From an uncultured Prevotellaceae bacterium (GTDB lineage: Bacteria > Bacteroidota > Bacteroidia > Bacteroidales > Bacteroidaceae), in assembly GCA_902780025.1 (NCBI GenBank), contig CACZDV010000002.1:110196-174195 (forward strand): a stretch of DNA of 64,000 nt. Direction: 5' to 3'. The position numbers and the translations under genes were made by a program. Below the pieces are notes generated by a model, which was not told the origin of the DNA, made no database searches, and saw nothing but the letters and a program-made list of their open reading frames with translations. Shown piece by piece: positions 8,599 through 17,520 of this stretch. How positions within the stretch are numbered: the first letter of the stretch is position 1; each line of letters opens with the position of its first letter.

Positions 8599-9482
8599 CG
8601 TCCTAAAAGGTGCTCCCAACTGGCATCGACCTTTCGGCTTTGAAAACGTATCACGCTCCCAAGGTAATGAAAAAACATACCTTCAAGAACAGCCTCATCG
8701 AATAGAATGAGAGGCGTGTATTGAATGCCTATACGCTCGACATAGTTCTTGATGTCCTCTGCGTTCAGATGCACCTCTGTTCTGTATAGCCTTTGGGGGT
8801 TGCTGTAATAGTCGAGTATATACTGCTTGTCAGAGGCGTTGCCAATCTCTGCCGCCTTGTCGTACGTTAGTACCGTTATGCCCTTGTTCTTGTCCTTGAT
8901 GGCGTTGCGTTGCTTGATGTTCACCGTCTTATACTTGTCTTGTTTGTTGAGGCTACCGCTGTTTGTGTATGTGATTTCTGGTCTGTCCTCGTCTCTGTCA
9001 ATGATGCGTTTGCCGTTCAAAATGGAGGTCACGTCTTTGTTATGGAGGTACGCTTTTACGAGTGGACTAACGCTGAAAGGTGTGTCAAGTGCGAGGTCAA
9101 GACTCGTCACGTTATGGAACTCTAACCCCAGTCTTTGCTCAATGTAGGTCAGAAAATAGGTGTCCTTTGAGTAGAGAGTTTCATTGTTGAGGCTGAACCA
9201 TACTTTGCGGTTGCCGTTGGTGTGCGTGTTGCTCTGCTCGTCACCTCGTGCAAGATTGAATTTCAATACGCCCCACTCTATATCACGTGTGCCGTTATCC
9301 AATCGAATGGCATAGACGTTTTCAAAGTATCTTCCCTCAGTTCTGTATAGTCTGAACTCGTCCATATCAAGGCACTCACCATATTCGAGGGTAGTAAGTT
9401 GTTCATAGTAGTAAGGATGCACGACCTCATAGCAGATGGTCAGTGCATCGATTTGGATAGGTCTGTTACATACTCGTTTCAT
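8592..9482 (-). CDS. Rep_trans-type replication initiator
   Basis: About 296 aa from ATG at 9480-9482. The motif SLDLALD (~150) and TYDKAAE (~225) match the rolling-circle Rep_trans family (pT181 RepC, filamentous-phage RstA type) in which a nicking Tyr starts replication; RLYRTEVHL follows. I chose the internal Met because the upstream extension looks non-coding and overlaps the NUMOD3-like ORF; with this start the two genes overlap by 17 bases. The C-terminal ~20 residues look unlike the rest and may result from a junction. A replication gene in an integrated element suggests it replicates after excision. Confidence 0.65.
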   Translation of the reverse strand: MKRVCNRPIQIDALTICYEVVHPYYYEQLTTLEYGECLDMDEFRLYRTEGRYFENVYAIRLDNGTRDIEWGVLKFNLARGDEQSNTHTNGNRKVWFSLNNETLYSKDTYFLTYIEQRLGLEFHNVTSLDLALDTPFSVSPLVKAYLHNKDVTSILNGKRIIDRDEDRPEITYTNSGSLNKQDKYKTVNIKQRNAIKDKNKGITVLTYDKAAEIGNASDKQYILDYYSNPQRLYRTEVHLNAEDIKNYVERIGIQYTPLILFDEAVLEGMFFHYLGSVIRFQSRKVDASWEHLLGRS

Positions 9483-9657
9483 TGCTTTGATTATTACTCT
9501 CGTTATTGTCATTTGGGCGGTATGGTATAGTAGCCCAATACTGACGCATTGCGTCACTGATAGCTTGTTTGTGGCTGTCGCTAAAACTGCGACCCTTCAA
9601 ACTCTGTGAGATACGCCTTTTGGTATCGTCACGTAAATCTCTGTATTGTCTTTTCAT
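9466..9657 (-). CDS. Small NUMOD3-like DNA-binding protein
   Basis: A 63-aa basic protein whose core (KRRISQSLKGRSFSDSHKQ, then AISDAMRQYW) resembles the NUMOD3 motif, a short DNA-binding module usually attached to homing nucleases. No nuclease domain is attached. It overlaps the start of rep by 17 bases and is probably cotranscribed; it could help rep bind DNA or control copy number. The family call is from the K-x-S-x-x-x-K-G-R pattern only. Confidence 0.5.
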   Translation of the reverse strand: MKRQYRDLRDDTKRRISQSLKGRSFSDSHKQAISDAMRQYWATIPYRPNDNNESNNQSNETSM

Positions 9658-9817
9658 AATCAGTAGTTTTATTATAAATAGTAGCTTCGTTGCAAAAAGT
9701 TGGTATAGTAGCGAATTTTTTATTGAATGAGTAGCTGGGCTATTCAGGGAAAACAGTTGTATGCCTACTCTGTAGTAACTGTGAAAAGAAGCGCAAGGTT
9801 ACATAAAGACACGTAAA

Positions 9818-9846
9818 CAAAAGCCCCCTACCGTGGGGGCTTTCCT
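9818..9846 (+). terminator. Intrinsic terminator
   Basis: AAAGCCCCC, loop TACCGT-like, GGGGGCTTT: a GC-rich hairpin in the gap upstream of rep. It faces away from rep on the plus strand and could also serve transcripts from the right. The rest of 9660-9932 shows nothing I can name. Confidence 0.65.
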
Positions 9847-9932
9847 GTGATTGAGGTCGATTTCGGTTTTCCAATACGTGTACTATCAGAAAAAAACTTA
9901 GACTTTCTCTTGGTCGATTTAGTTTTTTATCG

Positions 9933-9940
9933 TACTTTTG
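9933..9940 (+). promoter_or_regulatory. Outward-facing -7 box near the right end of the element
   Basis: TACTTTTG fits TAnnTTTG and points toward the right attachment site. No ORF of note follows within the element, so a short non-coding transcript across 9947-10079, ending at the 10092-10125 terminator, is possible. Confidence 0.4.
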
Positions 9941-10071
9941 CAGTCGAAAACCTCTGAGTAAGTATTACTCCTTTGGTGGAAGGGGTAGCTTTGTGGGGTC
10001 AGGAATGTACTCACGTAATGCCCAAATCTTATCAAGGTCTCTTAGGAAAGAGTTCGAGAATAGTTGCGTTA

Positions 10072-10079
10072 GGGGTACT
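10072..10079. other. Right attachment core (attR candidate)
   Basis: Second copy of GGGGTACT. GAGTTCGA also recurs 15-22 bases upstream of it, as it does in the tRNA T-arm, but with different spacing. The chromosomal side begins AACAAAAGTG and leads directly into a terminator. Confidence 0.5.
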
Positions 10080-10091
10080 AACAAAAGTGCT

Positions 10092-10125
10092 AAAAGTGCC
10101 ATTTATAGGGCGTTTGGCACTTTTT
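10092..10125 (+). terminator. Original tRNA-Arg terminator
   Basis: AAAAGTGCC (10092-10100) pairs with GGCACTTTT (10116-10124), followed by T. It lies just past the right attachment core, where the terminator of the uninterrupted tRNA gene is expected, and overlaps the -33 region of the helicase promoter. Confidence 0.7.
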
Positions 10126-10131
10126 CATTTG

Positions 10132-10139
10132 TATCTTTG
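10132..10139 (+). promoter_or_regulatory. -7 box of the nuclease-helicase gene
   Basis: TATCTTTG, with TTTG about 19 bases upstream, immediately before ATG at 10159. It decides the start: the open frame continues ~62 codons upstream into the mobile element, but that part is not expected to be translated. Confidence 0.7.
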
Positions 10140-10158
10140 CCTCCTAAAACAATCGCAG

Positions 10159-13100
10159 ATGGATGTAAACGAGCTTTTCGAACGGTGTGTGGAATTGGCA
10201 GCGGGTGAACCCTGTGTGGCCGCCAACCGATTTATGCACGAAACGCTGGTACTATGCTGCGCCGAGGGGCTGAAGACGGCTGGCACGGGCTTCGGCAACT
10301 TGTTCTCGCAGGTGGACTATCTGTGTAAGCACAGCGGCATGAGCACAGCGGATAGAAGAGCCGTACAGCAGATGCGTCGCCACTCGAACCACACGGAGGT
10401 GCTGAACCGCGAAGAGTGGCTACAGGACGTGCGCATGTTGTCTCTGTTTATCTCCGCCATTCACAAAGCAGATATCCCCGGCGAACTGACACGGCTGATA
10501 CCGCATCACTCCGCACTTCACACTCCATACTCCACACTCCATGCAAAACATTACATCCGCTGCGTGGTCAACAGCTATGACGAGCAGACATTCTGGGCAG
10601 ACACAACCGACGGAGACCACATCGAGGTAGACTACACGGAACACGAATACCTACGCAAGATACTGCGCGAAGGTATGCAGCTGAACTTGCTCGACTGTCG
10701 TATTGTTAGAGGAGAGAGGAGAGAGGAGAGAGGAGTGAGAGAGGTGCAGCCCGAATTGGTGGTGGTGGAGCCAGACTTCCTGCTGGACATCTCGGCTGTG
10801 GCCCACTGCTTTCAAGGTACGTACGGACACCACCCACTCTTCTTTACGACAGAGCGTCTGAGGCCTCGCGGCAATTCGCAGGCTATGCTCTTAGGTAACT
10901 TCGCGGGGGCCGCCCTCGACGACATCATCTGGGCGGACGAGGACTTCAAGTTGAACGACACGATGAACGACTTCTTCCGCGAACAGGCCCTGCAGTTCAC
11001 CACCTGCGAAGACTTCAATCCGCAGCAGTTCATGGACGATGCCTGTCGGCAGTCGGTCAACATCAAAGAGGCAGTGGAAGCCCTCTTCAGCAAGGATTAC
11101 GACCGCACGAAAGCATTGCTGGAACCTTCGTTTGTCTGCGAACAGTTAGGGCTGCAGGGGCGCGTCGACCTCATAACGAGCGACATGCGACTGCTGGTGG
11201 AGCAGAAGTCGGGCAAGAACTACAACATAGAGCGCGCCACGCATTCAACATCCATACCTCAAAACTCCATATTCAAAGAAGAACACTACGTACAGCTACT
11301 GCTCTACTACGGCATCCTGCGCTACAACTTTGGACGAACAGACAATCAGGTGGACATCCGACTGCTCTACTCACGTTATCCCGCCGCCCAGGGACTGCTC
11401 TACGTTAACTTCTACCGCGAACTGTTCCGCGAGGCCATCCGTCTACGTAACCAAATTGTGGCTACCGAGATGCTGATAGCCCGTGAAGGCTTCGGTCGCA
11501 TCCTGCCTCTGCTACGTTCTGACGTGGTCTTTAAGGATGCTGAGCGCGACGGATATTTCCATCGTTACATAGAGCCGCCATTATCGCTTCTCACCTCTCA
11601 GCTTTCACTTCTCACGCCAACAGAACGGGCCTACCATGAACGCATGATGACCTTTGTCTATCGCGAACAACTGCTCGCGAAAGTGGGGCGACAGGAAGGG
11701 CGGGGCAGCGCTGCGAGCGACCTATGGAATATGCCCCTGACCGAGAAGCAGGAAACGGGCAACATTATCTTGAGCGAACAGAACAACGCTACGTTAAACT
11801 TCCGTCGCGGCGATATGGTTTATCTCTACAACTACGATGGCGACGAACCCGATGTGCGCAAAGCCATACTCTATAAAGGTACGATAGAGCAGATAGGTAG
11901 CGATGGTGTGAAAGTCAGGCTCACCGACAAACAGCAGGGCGTAGACCCCATGAAGCAGAGGCGCTGGGCTATCGAACATGCCGGCAGCGACATGAACACC
12001 ACGAGCGCCATCAAGAGCCTGCACCAGTTCATTACCGCCGACCCACGGAAGCGCACACTACTCTTGGGTCTGCGCACCCCTGAGGCCGACACATCGCTAC
12101 AGCTCTCACGCACATACCATTCTCATTACGACGACGTGTTACTACGTGCCAAACAAGCTCGCGACTACTTCCTGCTCATCGGTCCGCCGGGAACGGGTAA
12201 GACCTCGATGGCACTGAGGTTCATGGTGGAAGAGGCTGATGGCGATTTGCTGCTCATGAGCTATACAAACAGAGCCGTTGACGAGATCTGCGCCATGCTG
12301 GAAAATGCAGGCAAGGACTATCTGCGCATTGGCAACGAAACCTCATGCGACCCGCGTTTTAAATCTCACCTTTTAGAAGAACGATTGGGCGAAAAGGCGA
12401 AACTCGACGACATCCGACAGCGCATACAAGCCACCTCCATCGTTGTGGGCACCACCTCTATGATGCAGGCACGACCATGGATTTTCCAGTTGAAGCACTT
12501 TTCGCTGTGCATCGTCGACGAAGCGTCACAAATTCTGGAGCCAGGACTCGTGGGACTGCTAAGCAGCAGCCGTATCGACCGCTTCATACTCGTCGGTGAC
12601 CATAAACAGCTGCCTGCCGTCGTACAGCAGTCAGAGGAAGAGTCGCGGGTGAATGAACCATTGCTGAACGCTATCGGCATCACCGACTGCCGACAGTCGC
12701 TCTTTGAGCGATTGCTACGATGGGAACAGCAATGTGGCCGCACAGAATTTACGGGCATCCTCCGCAAACAGGGACGCATGCATCCTGACATCGCCCAATT
12801 CCCCAACCAAATGTTCTACCGTGATGAGCAGTTAGAACCAGTACCTTTGGAGCACCAGCTAGACGCCTCGCTACATTACGACCAGCCCTCGCAGGACGAT
12901 CTTGACGACCTACTGAAACAGGAGCGGGTGGTGTTTCTAGATTCTGGGGGGAATCGGGCCTATGGAGCTCATGGGGCTCATGGGCTCTCCGACAAGGTCA
13001 ACCCAACGGAGGCGCGCATCGTGGCTGAACTGCTGCGTCGCATCGTCCGTTTCTATGGAGAGCGCTTCGATGCTGACAAGACGGTGGGTGTCATCGTACC

Positions 13101-13452
13101 CTACCGCAACCAAATAGCCATGATACGTCAGGAAATCACGCAGCTGGGTTTACCTCAACTGGAAAATATCTCCATCGATACCGTCGAGCGATACCAAGGC
13201 TCGCAGCGCGATGTCATCATCTACTCGTTCACCGTCAACCGTCCCTACCAACTCGACTTCCTTACCTCCAACTGTTTTGTGGAGAACGGCTGCGTCATTG
13301 ACCGCAAACTGAACGTAGCCATTACTAGGGCGCGAAAACAGCTGCTGATGACAGGAAACGGGAATATTTTAGGACAAAACGATATTTTTAGCCAGATGAT
13401 TGCACGTTATAAGAAAAAATATCGTATCTTTGCGGACGATGAACAAAGGTAG
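10159..13452 (+). CDS. Dna2-like nuclease/SF1B helicase
   Basis: A 1097-aa protein. Residues ~340-360 (GRVDLITSD...LLVEQKSGKN) look like a Cas4/RecB-type PD-(D/E)xK nuclease. The helicase core has Walker A GPPGTGKTS (~673), Walker B IVDEAS (~786), DTVERYQGSQRDV and NVAITRARKQ motifs (~1010-1060) of the UPF1/Dna2 family. It likely processes DNA ends or flaps. At least four short tandem repeats are inserted in frame: 10505-10545 (ACTCCA units), 10706-10742 (GAGAGGA units), 11584-11616 (CTTCTCAC units) and 12958-12988 (GGGGCTCAT units). A -7 box for the next gene sits in its last codons. Confidence 0.82.
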   Translation: MDVNELFERCVELAAGEPCVAANRFMHETLVLCCAEGLKTAGTGFGNLFSQVDYLCKHSGMSTADRRAVQQMRRHSNHTEVLNREEWLQDVRMLSLFISAIHKADIPGELTRLIPHHSALHTPYSTLHAKHYIRCVVNSYDEQTFWADTTDGDHIEVDYTEHEYLRKILREGMQLNLLDCRIVRGERREERGVREVQPELVVVEPDFLLDISAVAHCFQGTYGHHPLFFTTERLRPRGNSQAMLLGNFAGAALDDIIWADEDFKLNDTMNDFFREQALQFTTCEDFNPQQFMDDACRQSVNIKEAVEALFSKDYDRTKALLEPSFVCEQLGLQGRVDLITSDMRLLVEQKSGKNYNIERATHSTSIPQNSIFKEEHYVQLLLYYGILRYNFGRTDNQVDIRLLYSRYPAAQGLLYVNFYRELFREAIRLRNQIVATEMLIAREGFGRILPLLRSDVVFKDAERDGYFHRYIEPPLSLLTSQLSLLTPTERAYHERMMTFVYREQLLAKVGRQEGRGSAASDLWNMPLTEKQETGNIILSEQNNATLNFRRGDMVYLYNYDGDEPDVRKAILYKGTIEQIGSDGVKVRLTDKQQGVDPMKQRRWAIEHAGSDMNTTSAIKSLHQFITADPRKRTLLLGLRTPEADTSLQLSRTYHSHYDDVLLRAKQARDYFLLIGPPGTGKTSMALRFMVEEADGDLLLMSYTNRAVDEICAMLENAGKDYLRIGNETSCDPRFKSHLLEERLGEKAKLDDIRQRIQATSIVVGTTSMMQARPWIFQLKHFSLCIVDEASQILEPGLVGLLSSSRIDRFILVGDHKQLPAVVQQSEEESRVNEPLLNAIGITDCRQSLFERLLRWEQQCGRTEFTGILRKQGRMHPDIAQFPNQMFYRDEQLEPVPLEHQLDASLHYDQPSQDDLDDLLKQERVVFLDSGGNRAYGAHGAHGLSDKVNPTEARIVAELLRRIVRFYGERFDADKTVGVIVPYRNQIAMIRQEITQLGLPQLENISIDTVERYQGSQRDVIIYSFTVNRPYQLDFLTSNCFVENGCVIDRKLNVAITRARKQLLMTGNGNILGQNDIFSQMIARYKKKYRIFADDEQR

Positions 13453-14227
13453 CGTGGAACTGCACCAGTTGAGCATCGGCTACAATCAGAAGAACGTCAA
13501 GATTGTGGCCGAGGGCATCAATGCCACCATCAGGCAGGGCGAACTGACCTGTCTGTTAGGAGCCAATGGTGTGGGAAAGTCTACGCTGCTACGTACACTC
13601 TCGGCTTTCCAGCCTAAATTGGCAGGCGACATCCTGATTGAAGGTCGCGAGATAAGCGAATACACCGACAAGGAACTGAGCCGAATGATTGGCGTTGTGC
13701 TGACAGAAAAGCCCGACGTGAGAAACATGACGGTGAGAGAACTGGTGAGCCTGGGACGTTCGCCCTATACCGGCTTCTGGGGCAGGAATTCTGAAGACGA
13801 CCTGCGTATCGTCGATGAGTCACTACAACAGGTAGGCATCAGCAACCTGAGCTGCCGACTGGTTGAGACACTATCTGACGGTGAGCGGCAGAAGGTGATG
13901 ATAGCCAAGGCGCTGGCGCAGCAGACGCCCGTCATCTACTTAGACGAGCCAACGGCCTTTCTCGATTTCCCCAGCAAGGTGGAGGTGATGCTTCTCTTGC
14001 GGCGCATCTGTCAGGAAGCGCAGAAGACCGTCTTCCTGTCCACCCACGACCTGGAGCTGGCCTTGCAGATAGCCGACTGCATTTGGCTGATGGACTGCAC
14101 CAACGGCCTCAGCATCGGTACGCCCGAAGAACTGGCACAGACGGGCGTCTTAGGAAAGTTCGTTGAGCGCAAAGGCATACACTTCGACAGCAAGACATTA
14201 ACCATACAGATAGACAAGGCGGTATGA
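13439..14227 (+). CDS. FecE/BtuD-like ABC transporter ATPase
   Basis: A 262-aa ATP-binding subunit from ATG 13439, which overlaps the helicase end by 14 bases. It has Walker A GANGVGKST, signature LSDGERQKV, Walker B VIYLDEP and the switch STHD. The sequence is closest in style to iron-siderophore or cobalamin importers. A TATCTTTG box at 13425-13432 lies inside the helicase tail, so the gene can be expressed independently. No permease is adjacent; the coupled aminotransferase resembles CobD, which favours a cobalamin link, but that is inference. Confidence 0.85.
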   Translation: MNKGSVELHQLSIGYNQKNVKIVAEGINATIRQGELTCLLGANGVGKSTLLRTLSAFQPKLAGDILIEGREISEYTDKELSRMIGVVLTEKPDVRNMTVRELVSLGRSPYTGFWGRNSEDDLRIVDESLQQVGISNLSCRLVETLSDGERQKVMIAKALAQQTPVIYLDEPTAFLDFPSKVEVMLLLRRICQEAQKTVFLSTHDLELALQIADCIWLMDCTNGLSIGTPEELAQTGVLGKFVERKGIHFDSKTLTIQIDKAV

Positions 14228-15243
14228 TTTTCGGACACGGTGACGACTCCTATCGTTTCGGAGACAAAGTCAAAATGGACTTCAGCACAAATCTGCCTAC
14301 ATTCGCAGACTTGTCGGCTCTGAAGACACATCTGGCGACACGGCTGGATGTTATTGGTTCGTATCCCGAACCCGAAGCTCAGGAGCTAGAGGGCTTGTTG
14401 GCCGAAGAACTGGGCATCCTGGCTAACAGCGTCATGGTGACTGCTGGCGCTACAGAGGCCATCTATCTTATTGCCCAGCTGTACCGCGGGTGGGCTTCCA
14501 TCATTCCGCAGCCTACGTTCACGGAGTATGCCGATGCCTGCAAAATGCACAAACACATGGTGTCGTACTATGACAACGATGATATGGAACTGCTACCCGA
14601 AAAACGTCTCTACTGGCTTTGCAACCCTAATAATCCGACGGGCAACGTCATGCTGAAAGCCTTGATGAACCACGTCATTCGTGAGCAGCGCAACTACATC
14701 TTCATCGTTGACCAATCATACGAAGACTATACGCTGAAAAGCATGCTGCAGCCGAGTGAAATGCAAGACTGCCAGAACCTCATCCTGATACACTCCATGA
14801 CGAAGAAGTACTGTGTTCCTGGTCTGCGGTTAGGGTATATTACAGCTCCACCTCTCATCATCGACCGACTCAGGATGCTACGTATGCCTTGGACGGTGAA
14901 CGCATTGGCCATTGAAGCGGGAAAGTTCCTGGTCAGGAACCATCCGCAGGTCATTCCGAACAAGAAAGAGTATCTAGAGGAAGCCGCACGTTTGCACGAC
15001 GAACTGAACAGTACCAAGGGACTGATGCTGATGGATACAGATACCAATTTCATGCTGGCCTACATGGAACACGGCACGGCAGGCCAGCTGAAACAATGGC
15101 TTATCGATAATTATGGTATACTCATTCGCGATGCCTCCAACTTCCATGGGCTTGACAACCGCTGTTTCCGTGTCTCAGCTCAGACGCCAAGGGAAAATAA
15201 CGTGTTGATAGCAGCACTCAGGGAATATACCAAGAAGTTCTGA
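14224..15243 (+). CDS. PLP-dependent aminotransferase, CobD/HisC-like
   Basis: A 339-aa fold-type I enzyme, overlapping the ABC ATPase by four bases (ATGA). It has the N-terminal HGDD segment, CNPNNPTGN, DQSYEDY, and the PLP lysine motif SMTKKYCVPGLRLGY near residue 195. These fit L-threonine-O-3-phosphate decarboxylase (CobD), which makes the aminopropanol arm of cobalamin, or histidinol-phosphate aminotransferase. Being coupled to a BtuD-like ATPase favours CobD. Its stop codon abuts the stop of the convergent rnc gene with no base between. Confidence 0.72.
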   Translation: MIFGHGDDSYRFGDKVKMDFSTNLPTFADLSALKTHLATRLDVIGSYPEPEAQELEGLLAEELGILANSVMVTAGATEAIYLIAQLYRGWASIIPQPTFTEYADACKMHKHMVSYYDNDDMELLPEKRLYWLCNPNNPTGNVMLKALMNHVIREQRNYIFIVDQSYEDYTLKSMLQPSEMQDCQNLILIHSMTKKYCVPGLRLGYITAPPLIIDRLRMLRMPWTVNALAIEAGKFLVRNHPQVIPNKKEYLEEAARLHDELNSTKGLMLMDTDTNFMLAYMEHGTAGQLKQWLIDNYGILIRDASNFHGLDNRCFRVSAQTPRENNVLIAALREYTKKF

Positions 15244-16266
15244 TTACGCTTTGTCTTCTTCAAAGGCTGCAGCCTCGGCAGCTGCAATAATCTCCTCTCG
15301 CGACTGTTCACGGGGCGTAGCCGTGATGTCCGACAGATCAAACTCGTCGTTGTCAGTAGCAACGTCTTCCGGAGCTTCCGGAACATCCAGAATTTCCAGA
15401 ACATCCTGTTCCTCCTGCTGATGAATGACAAACTCCTGCTCGGTCTCCGTATCAGGAACACTCATCGTCGGCATTTCCTCCATCTTGGTGCGCTCGGTCT
15501 TAGCTATGAAGATGGCATCTATAAACTGTGGTTCGCGTTTGAGACGCTTTAATGTTGCCTCTGACGCCAACTGCTGCGCCTCCTTCTTGGAATAGCCCTT
15601 GCCAGATTCGCCAGCCACCCCTTCCAGAAACACCTGGAAGTTGAAGACGGGCGAACTGCTCTCCTTGTCAACACCCTGCTTTATCATTCGGAACTCCAGG
15701 CGGACGCGATTCTTCTGGCTCCACTCCAAGAGCTTCGACTTGAAATTCACCTCCTTATAGGCCACCTTGTCGATATTAATAAGTTTGGACAGGATGCGGT
15801 TCTCCATAAACCGTCTTACGCCGTCGTAGCCATGATCCAGATAGATGGCTCCTACAAGTGCCTCGAAGGCATTGCCAGCCACATAGCTGTTATGGGAATT
15901 GCTGTAACCACTTGAAAGAATAAGTCGCTTCAGTCCCATCTCATCGGCCAGTTTGCCCAGCGTATCACGACTGACAAGCTTCGACCGGGTATTGGTGAGA
16001 AAACCCTCACGCTTTCCTGGAAAACGCTCATAAACGATGTGCCCTACAACTGCATCGAGCATGGCATCGCCCAAGAACTCCAACCGCTCGTTATTCAGCG
16101 GCTTGCCCTTGTCATTGCGGCGGCCCACACTCTTATGCATCAGCGCCTGTTTGTAGTAGCTGATGTCATGCGGGTAGAAACCCATAATGTCGTAAAGAGA
16201 AGAAAAAAGCTCCTTCTCCTTGCGGAAAGGGAGCTTTATACGGTCAATAATGTCGTTAAGCCTCAT
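15244..16266 (-). CDS. rnc: Ribonuclease III
   Basis: 340 aa from ATG 16266. The signature NERLEFLGDAMLDAVVG (~43-59) and the second acidic motif NAFEALVGAIYLDHG (~120) give the catalytic carboxylates; a double-stranded RNA-binding domain follows (~170-250, GYSKKEAQQLASEATL). It cleaves double-stranded RNA in rRNA and mRNA processing. An acidic tail of ~90 residues after the dsRBD is longer than in enterobacterial enzymes, with a repeated LEILDVPEAPED-like part. It overlaps fabF by 11 bases, in the acpP-fabF-rnc order common in bacteria. Confidence 0.93.
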   Translation of the reverse strand: MRLNDIIDRIKLPFRKEKELFSSLYDIMGFYPHDISYYKQALMHKSVGRRNDKGKPLNNERLEFLGDAMLDAVVGHIVYERFPGKREGFLTNTRSKLVSRDTLGKLADEMGLKRLILSSGYSNSHNSYVAGNAFEALVGAIYLDHGYDGVRRFMENRILSKLINIDKVAYKEVNFKSKLLEWSQKNRVRLEFRMIKQGVDKESSSPVFNFQVFLEGVAGESGKGYSKKEAQQLASEATLKRLKREPQFIDAIFIAKTERTKMEEMPTMSVPDTETEQEFVIHQQEEQDVLEILDVPEAPEDVATDNDEFDLSDITATPREQSREEIIAAAEAAAFEEDKA

Positions 16267-17518
16267 ACTTCTTGAAGACGACACAGGCGTTGTGACCACC
16301 GAAGCCGAAGGTGTTTGACAGTCCGGCACGGACGGTACGCTTCTGAGCCTTGTTGAAGGTGAAGTTCAAGTTATAATCAATTTCGGGATCCTCGTCGCCC
16401 TCCTCGTGGTTGATGGTGGGCGGTACGATGTCGTTCTTAACGGCCAGCACAGTAACCATTGCCTCAACGGCACCAGCTGCACCGAGCAGATGGCCAGTCA
16501 TAGACTTCGTCGATGAGATGTTCAACTTGAAGGCTGCATCACCGAAGACCTCCTTGATAGCCTTAGCCTCGGAGATGTCACCTACGTGAGTGGATGTGCC
16601 GTGAACGTTGATGTAGTCAATGTCCTCAGGCTTCAAGCCAGCATCCTCAAGTGCGTTCTGCATCACCAGCTTGGCACCGAGGCCCTCAGGATGAGAGGCG
16701 GTGATGTGGTGTGCATCGGCACTCATGCCTGCACCAATCATCTCAGCGTAAATCTTGGCACCACGAGCCTTGGCGTGCTCCAGTTCCTCAAGGATGAGAC
16801 ATCCGGCACCCTCGGCCATGATGAATCCGTCGCGGCTGGCGCTGAACGGACGGCTGGCCTTCTCGGGCTCATCGTTGCGGGTCGACAAGGCATGCATGGC
16901 ATTGAAACCGCCGACACCCGTTGCGCAAATGGCAGCCTCAGCACCACCGGCAACGATGGCATTGGCCTTGCCTAAGCGAATGAGGTTGAAGGCATCAGCC
17001 AATGCGTTCGATGAAGAAGCGCAAGCCGAAGCGGTGATGTAGTTAGGACCGTGGAAACCATACATGATGGAAATCTGTCCGGCAGCGATGTCGGCAATCA
17101 TCTTCGGAATGAAGAACGGGTTGAACTTGGGGCCGTCGGCCTCATGCTGACCGTAGTACTTCACTTCGTCCTCGAAAGTCTTGATACCACCGATACCTAC
17201 ACCGTAAACTACACCAATGCGGTTCTTGTCCTCGGTCTCTAAGTCCATCTGACTATCCTCGACAGCCTGCTTGGCAGCAATCATGGCCAACTGTGTGTAG
17301 CGGTCCATCTTGCGAGCCTCCTTGCGGTCCAGATAGTCGTTCACGTTGAGGTTTTTCACCTCGCAGGCGAACTTGGTCTTGAACAGGGTTGTATCGAAAC
17401 TTGTAATAGGTGCGGCTCCGCTGACTCCGTCAAGCAAGTTCTTCCACATCTCCTCAGGAGTGTTTCCTACAGGAGTAACGGCGCCGAGACCTGTTACAAC
17501 TACTCTTTTTAACTCCAT
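16256..17518 (-). CDS. fabF: 3-oxoacyl-ACP synthase II
   Basis: 420 aa, full length for FabF. The Cys-His-His triad is visible: TASACASSSNA (nucleophile near 165), HGTSTHVGD (~305) and KSMTGHLLGAAG (~335-345). It condenses malonyl-ACP with acyl-ACP in fatty acid elongation. It starts two bases after acpP and overlaps rnc, so the three form one operon read leftward. Confidence 0.96.
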   Translation of the reverse strand: MELKRVVVTGLGAVTPVGNTPEEMWKNLLDGVSGAAPITSFDTTLFKTKFACEVKNLNVNDYLDRKEARKMDRYTQLAMIAAKQAVEDSQMDLETEDKNRIGVVYGVGIGGIKTFEDEVKYYGQHEADGPKFNPFFIPKMIADIAAGQISIMYGFHGPNYITASACASSSNALADAFNLIRLGKANAIVAGGAEAAICATGVGGFNAMHALSTRNDEPEKASRPFSASRDGFIMAEGAGCLILEELEHAKARGAKIYAEMIGAGMSADAHHITASHPEGLGAKLVMQNALEDAGLKPEDIDYINVHGTSTHVGDISEAKAIKEVFGDAAFKLNISSTKSMTGHLLGAAGAVEAMVTVLAVKNDIVPPTINHEEGDEDPEIDYNLNFTFNKAQKRTVRAGLSNTFGFGGHNACVVFKKYEA

Positions 17519-17520
17519 AT

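Larger units (their letters stand above)
4645..10079. mobile_element. Integrated element in tRNA-Arg with two serine recombinases and a Rep gene
   Basis: The sequence GGGGTACT occurs at the tRNA 3' end (4645-4652) and again at 10072-10079. Between them lie a large serine recombinase, a short coupled ORF, a small serine recombinase, an XRE repressor-like gene, a zinc-ribbon protein, a NUMOD3-like ORF and a Rep_trans initiator. Immediately after the right copy comes a strong intrinsic terminator (10092-10125) of the kind expected downstream of a tRNA, followed by the core helicase gene. I infer that the uninterrupted chromosome had tRNA-Arg, terminator, helicase. No conjugation or capsid genes are visible, so it is best described as an integrated plasmid-like or satellite element. 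Confidence 0.7.

Noticed and set aside
9960-10080. A tRNA or tmRNA 3' end ahead of the helicase (GAGTTCGA...GGGGTACT)
   Set aside because: No T-stem or acceptor pairing forms; the shared octamers are better explained as the right attachment site.
9973-10158. Longer N-terminus of the helicase
   Set aside because: The open frame runs across the attachment site and terminator, and a clear promoter lies just before ATG 10159.
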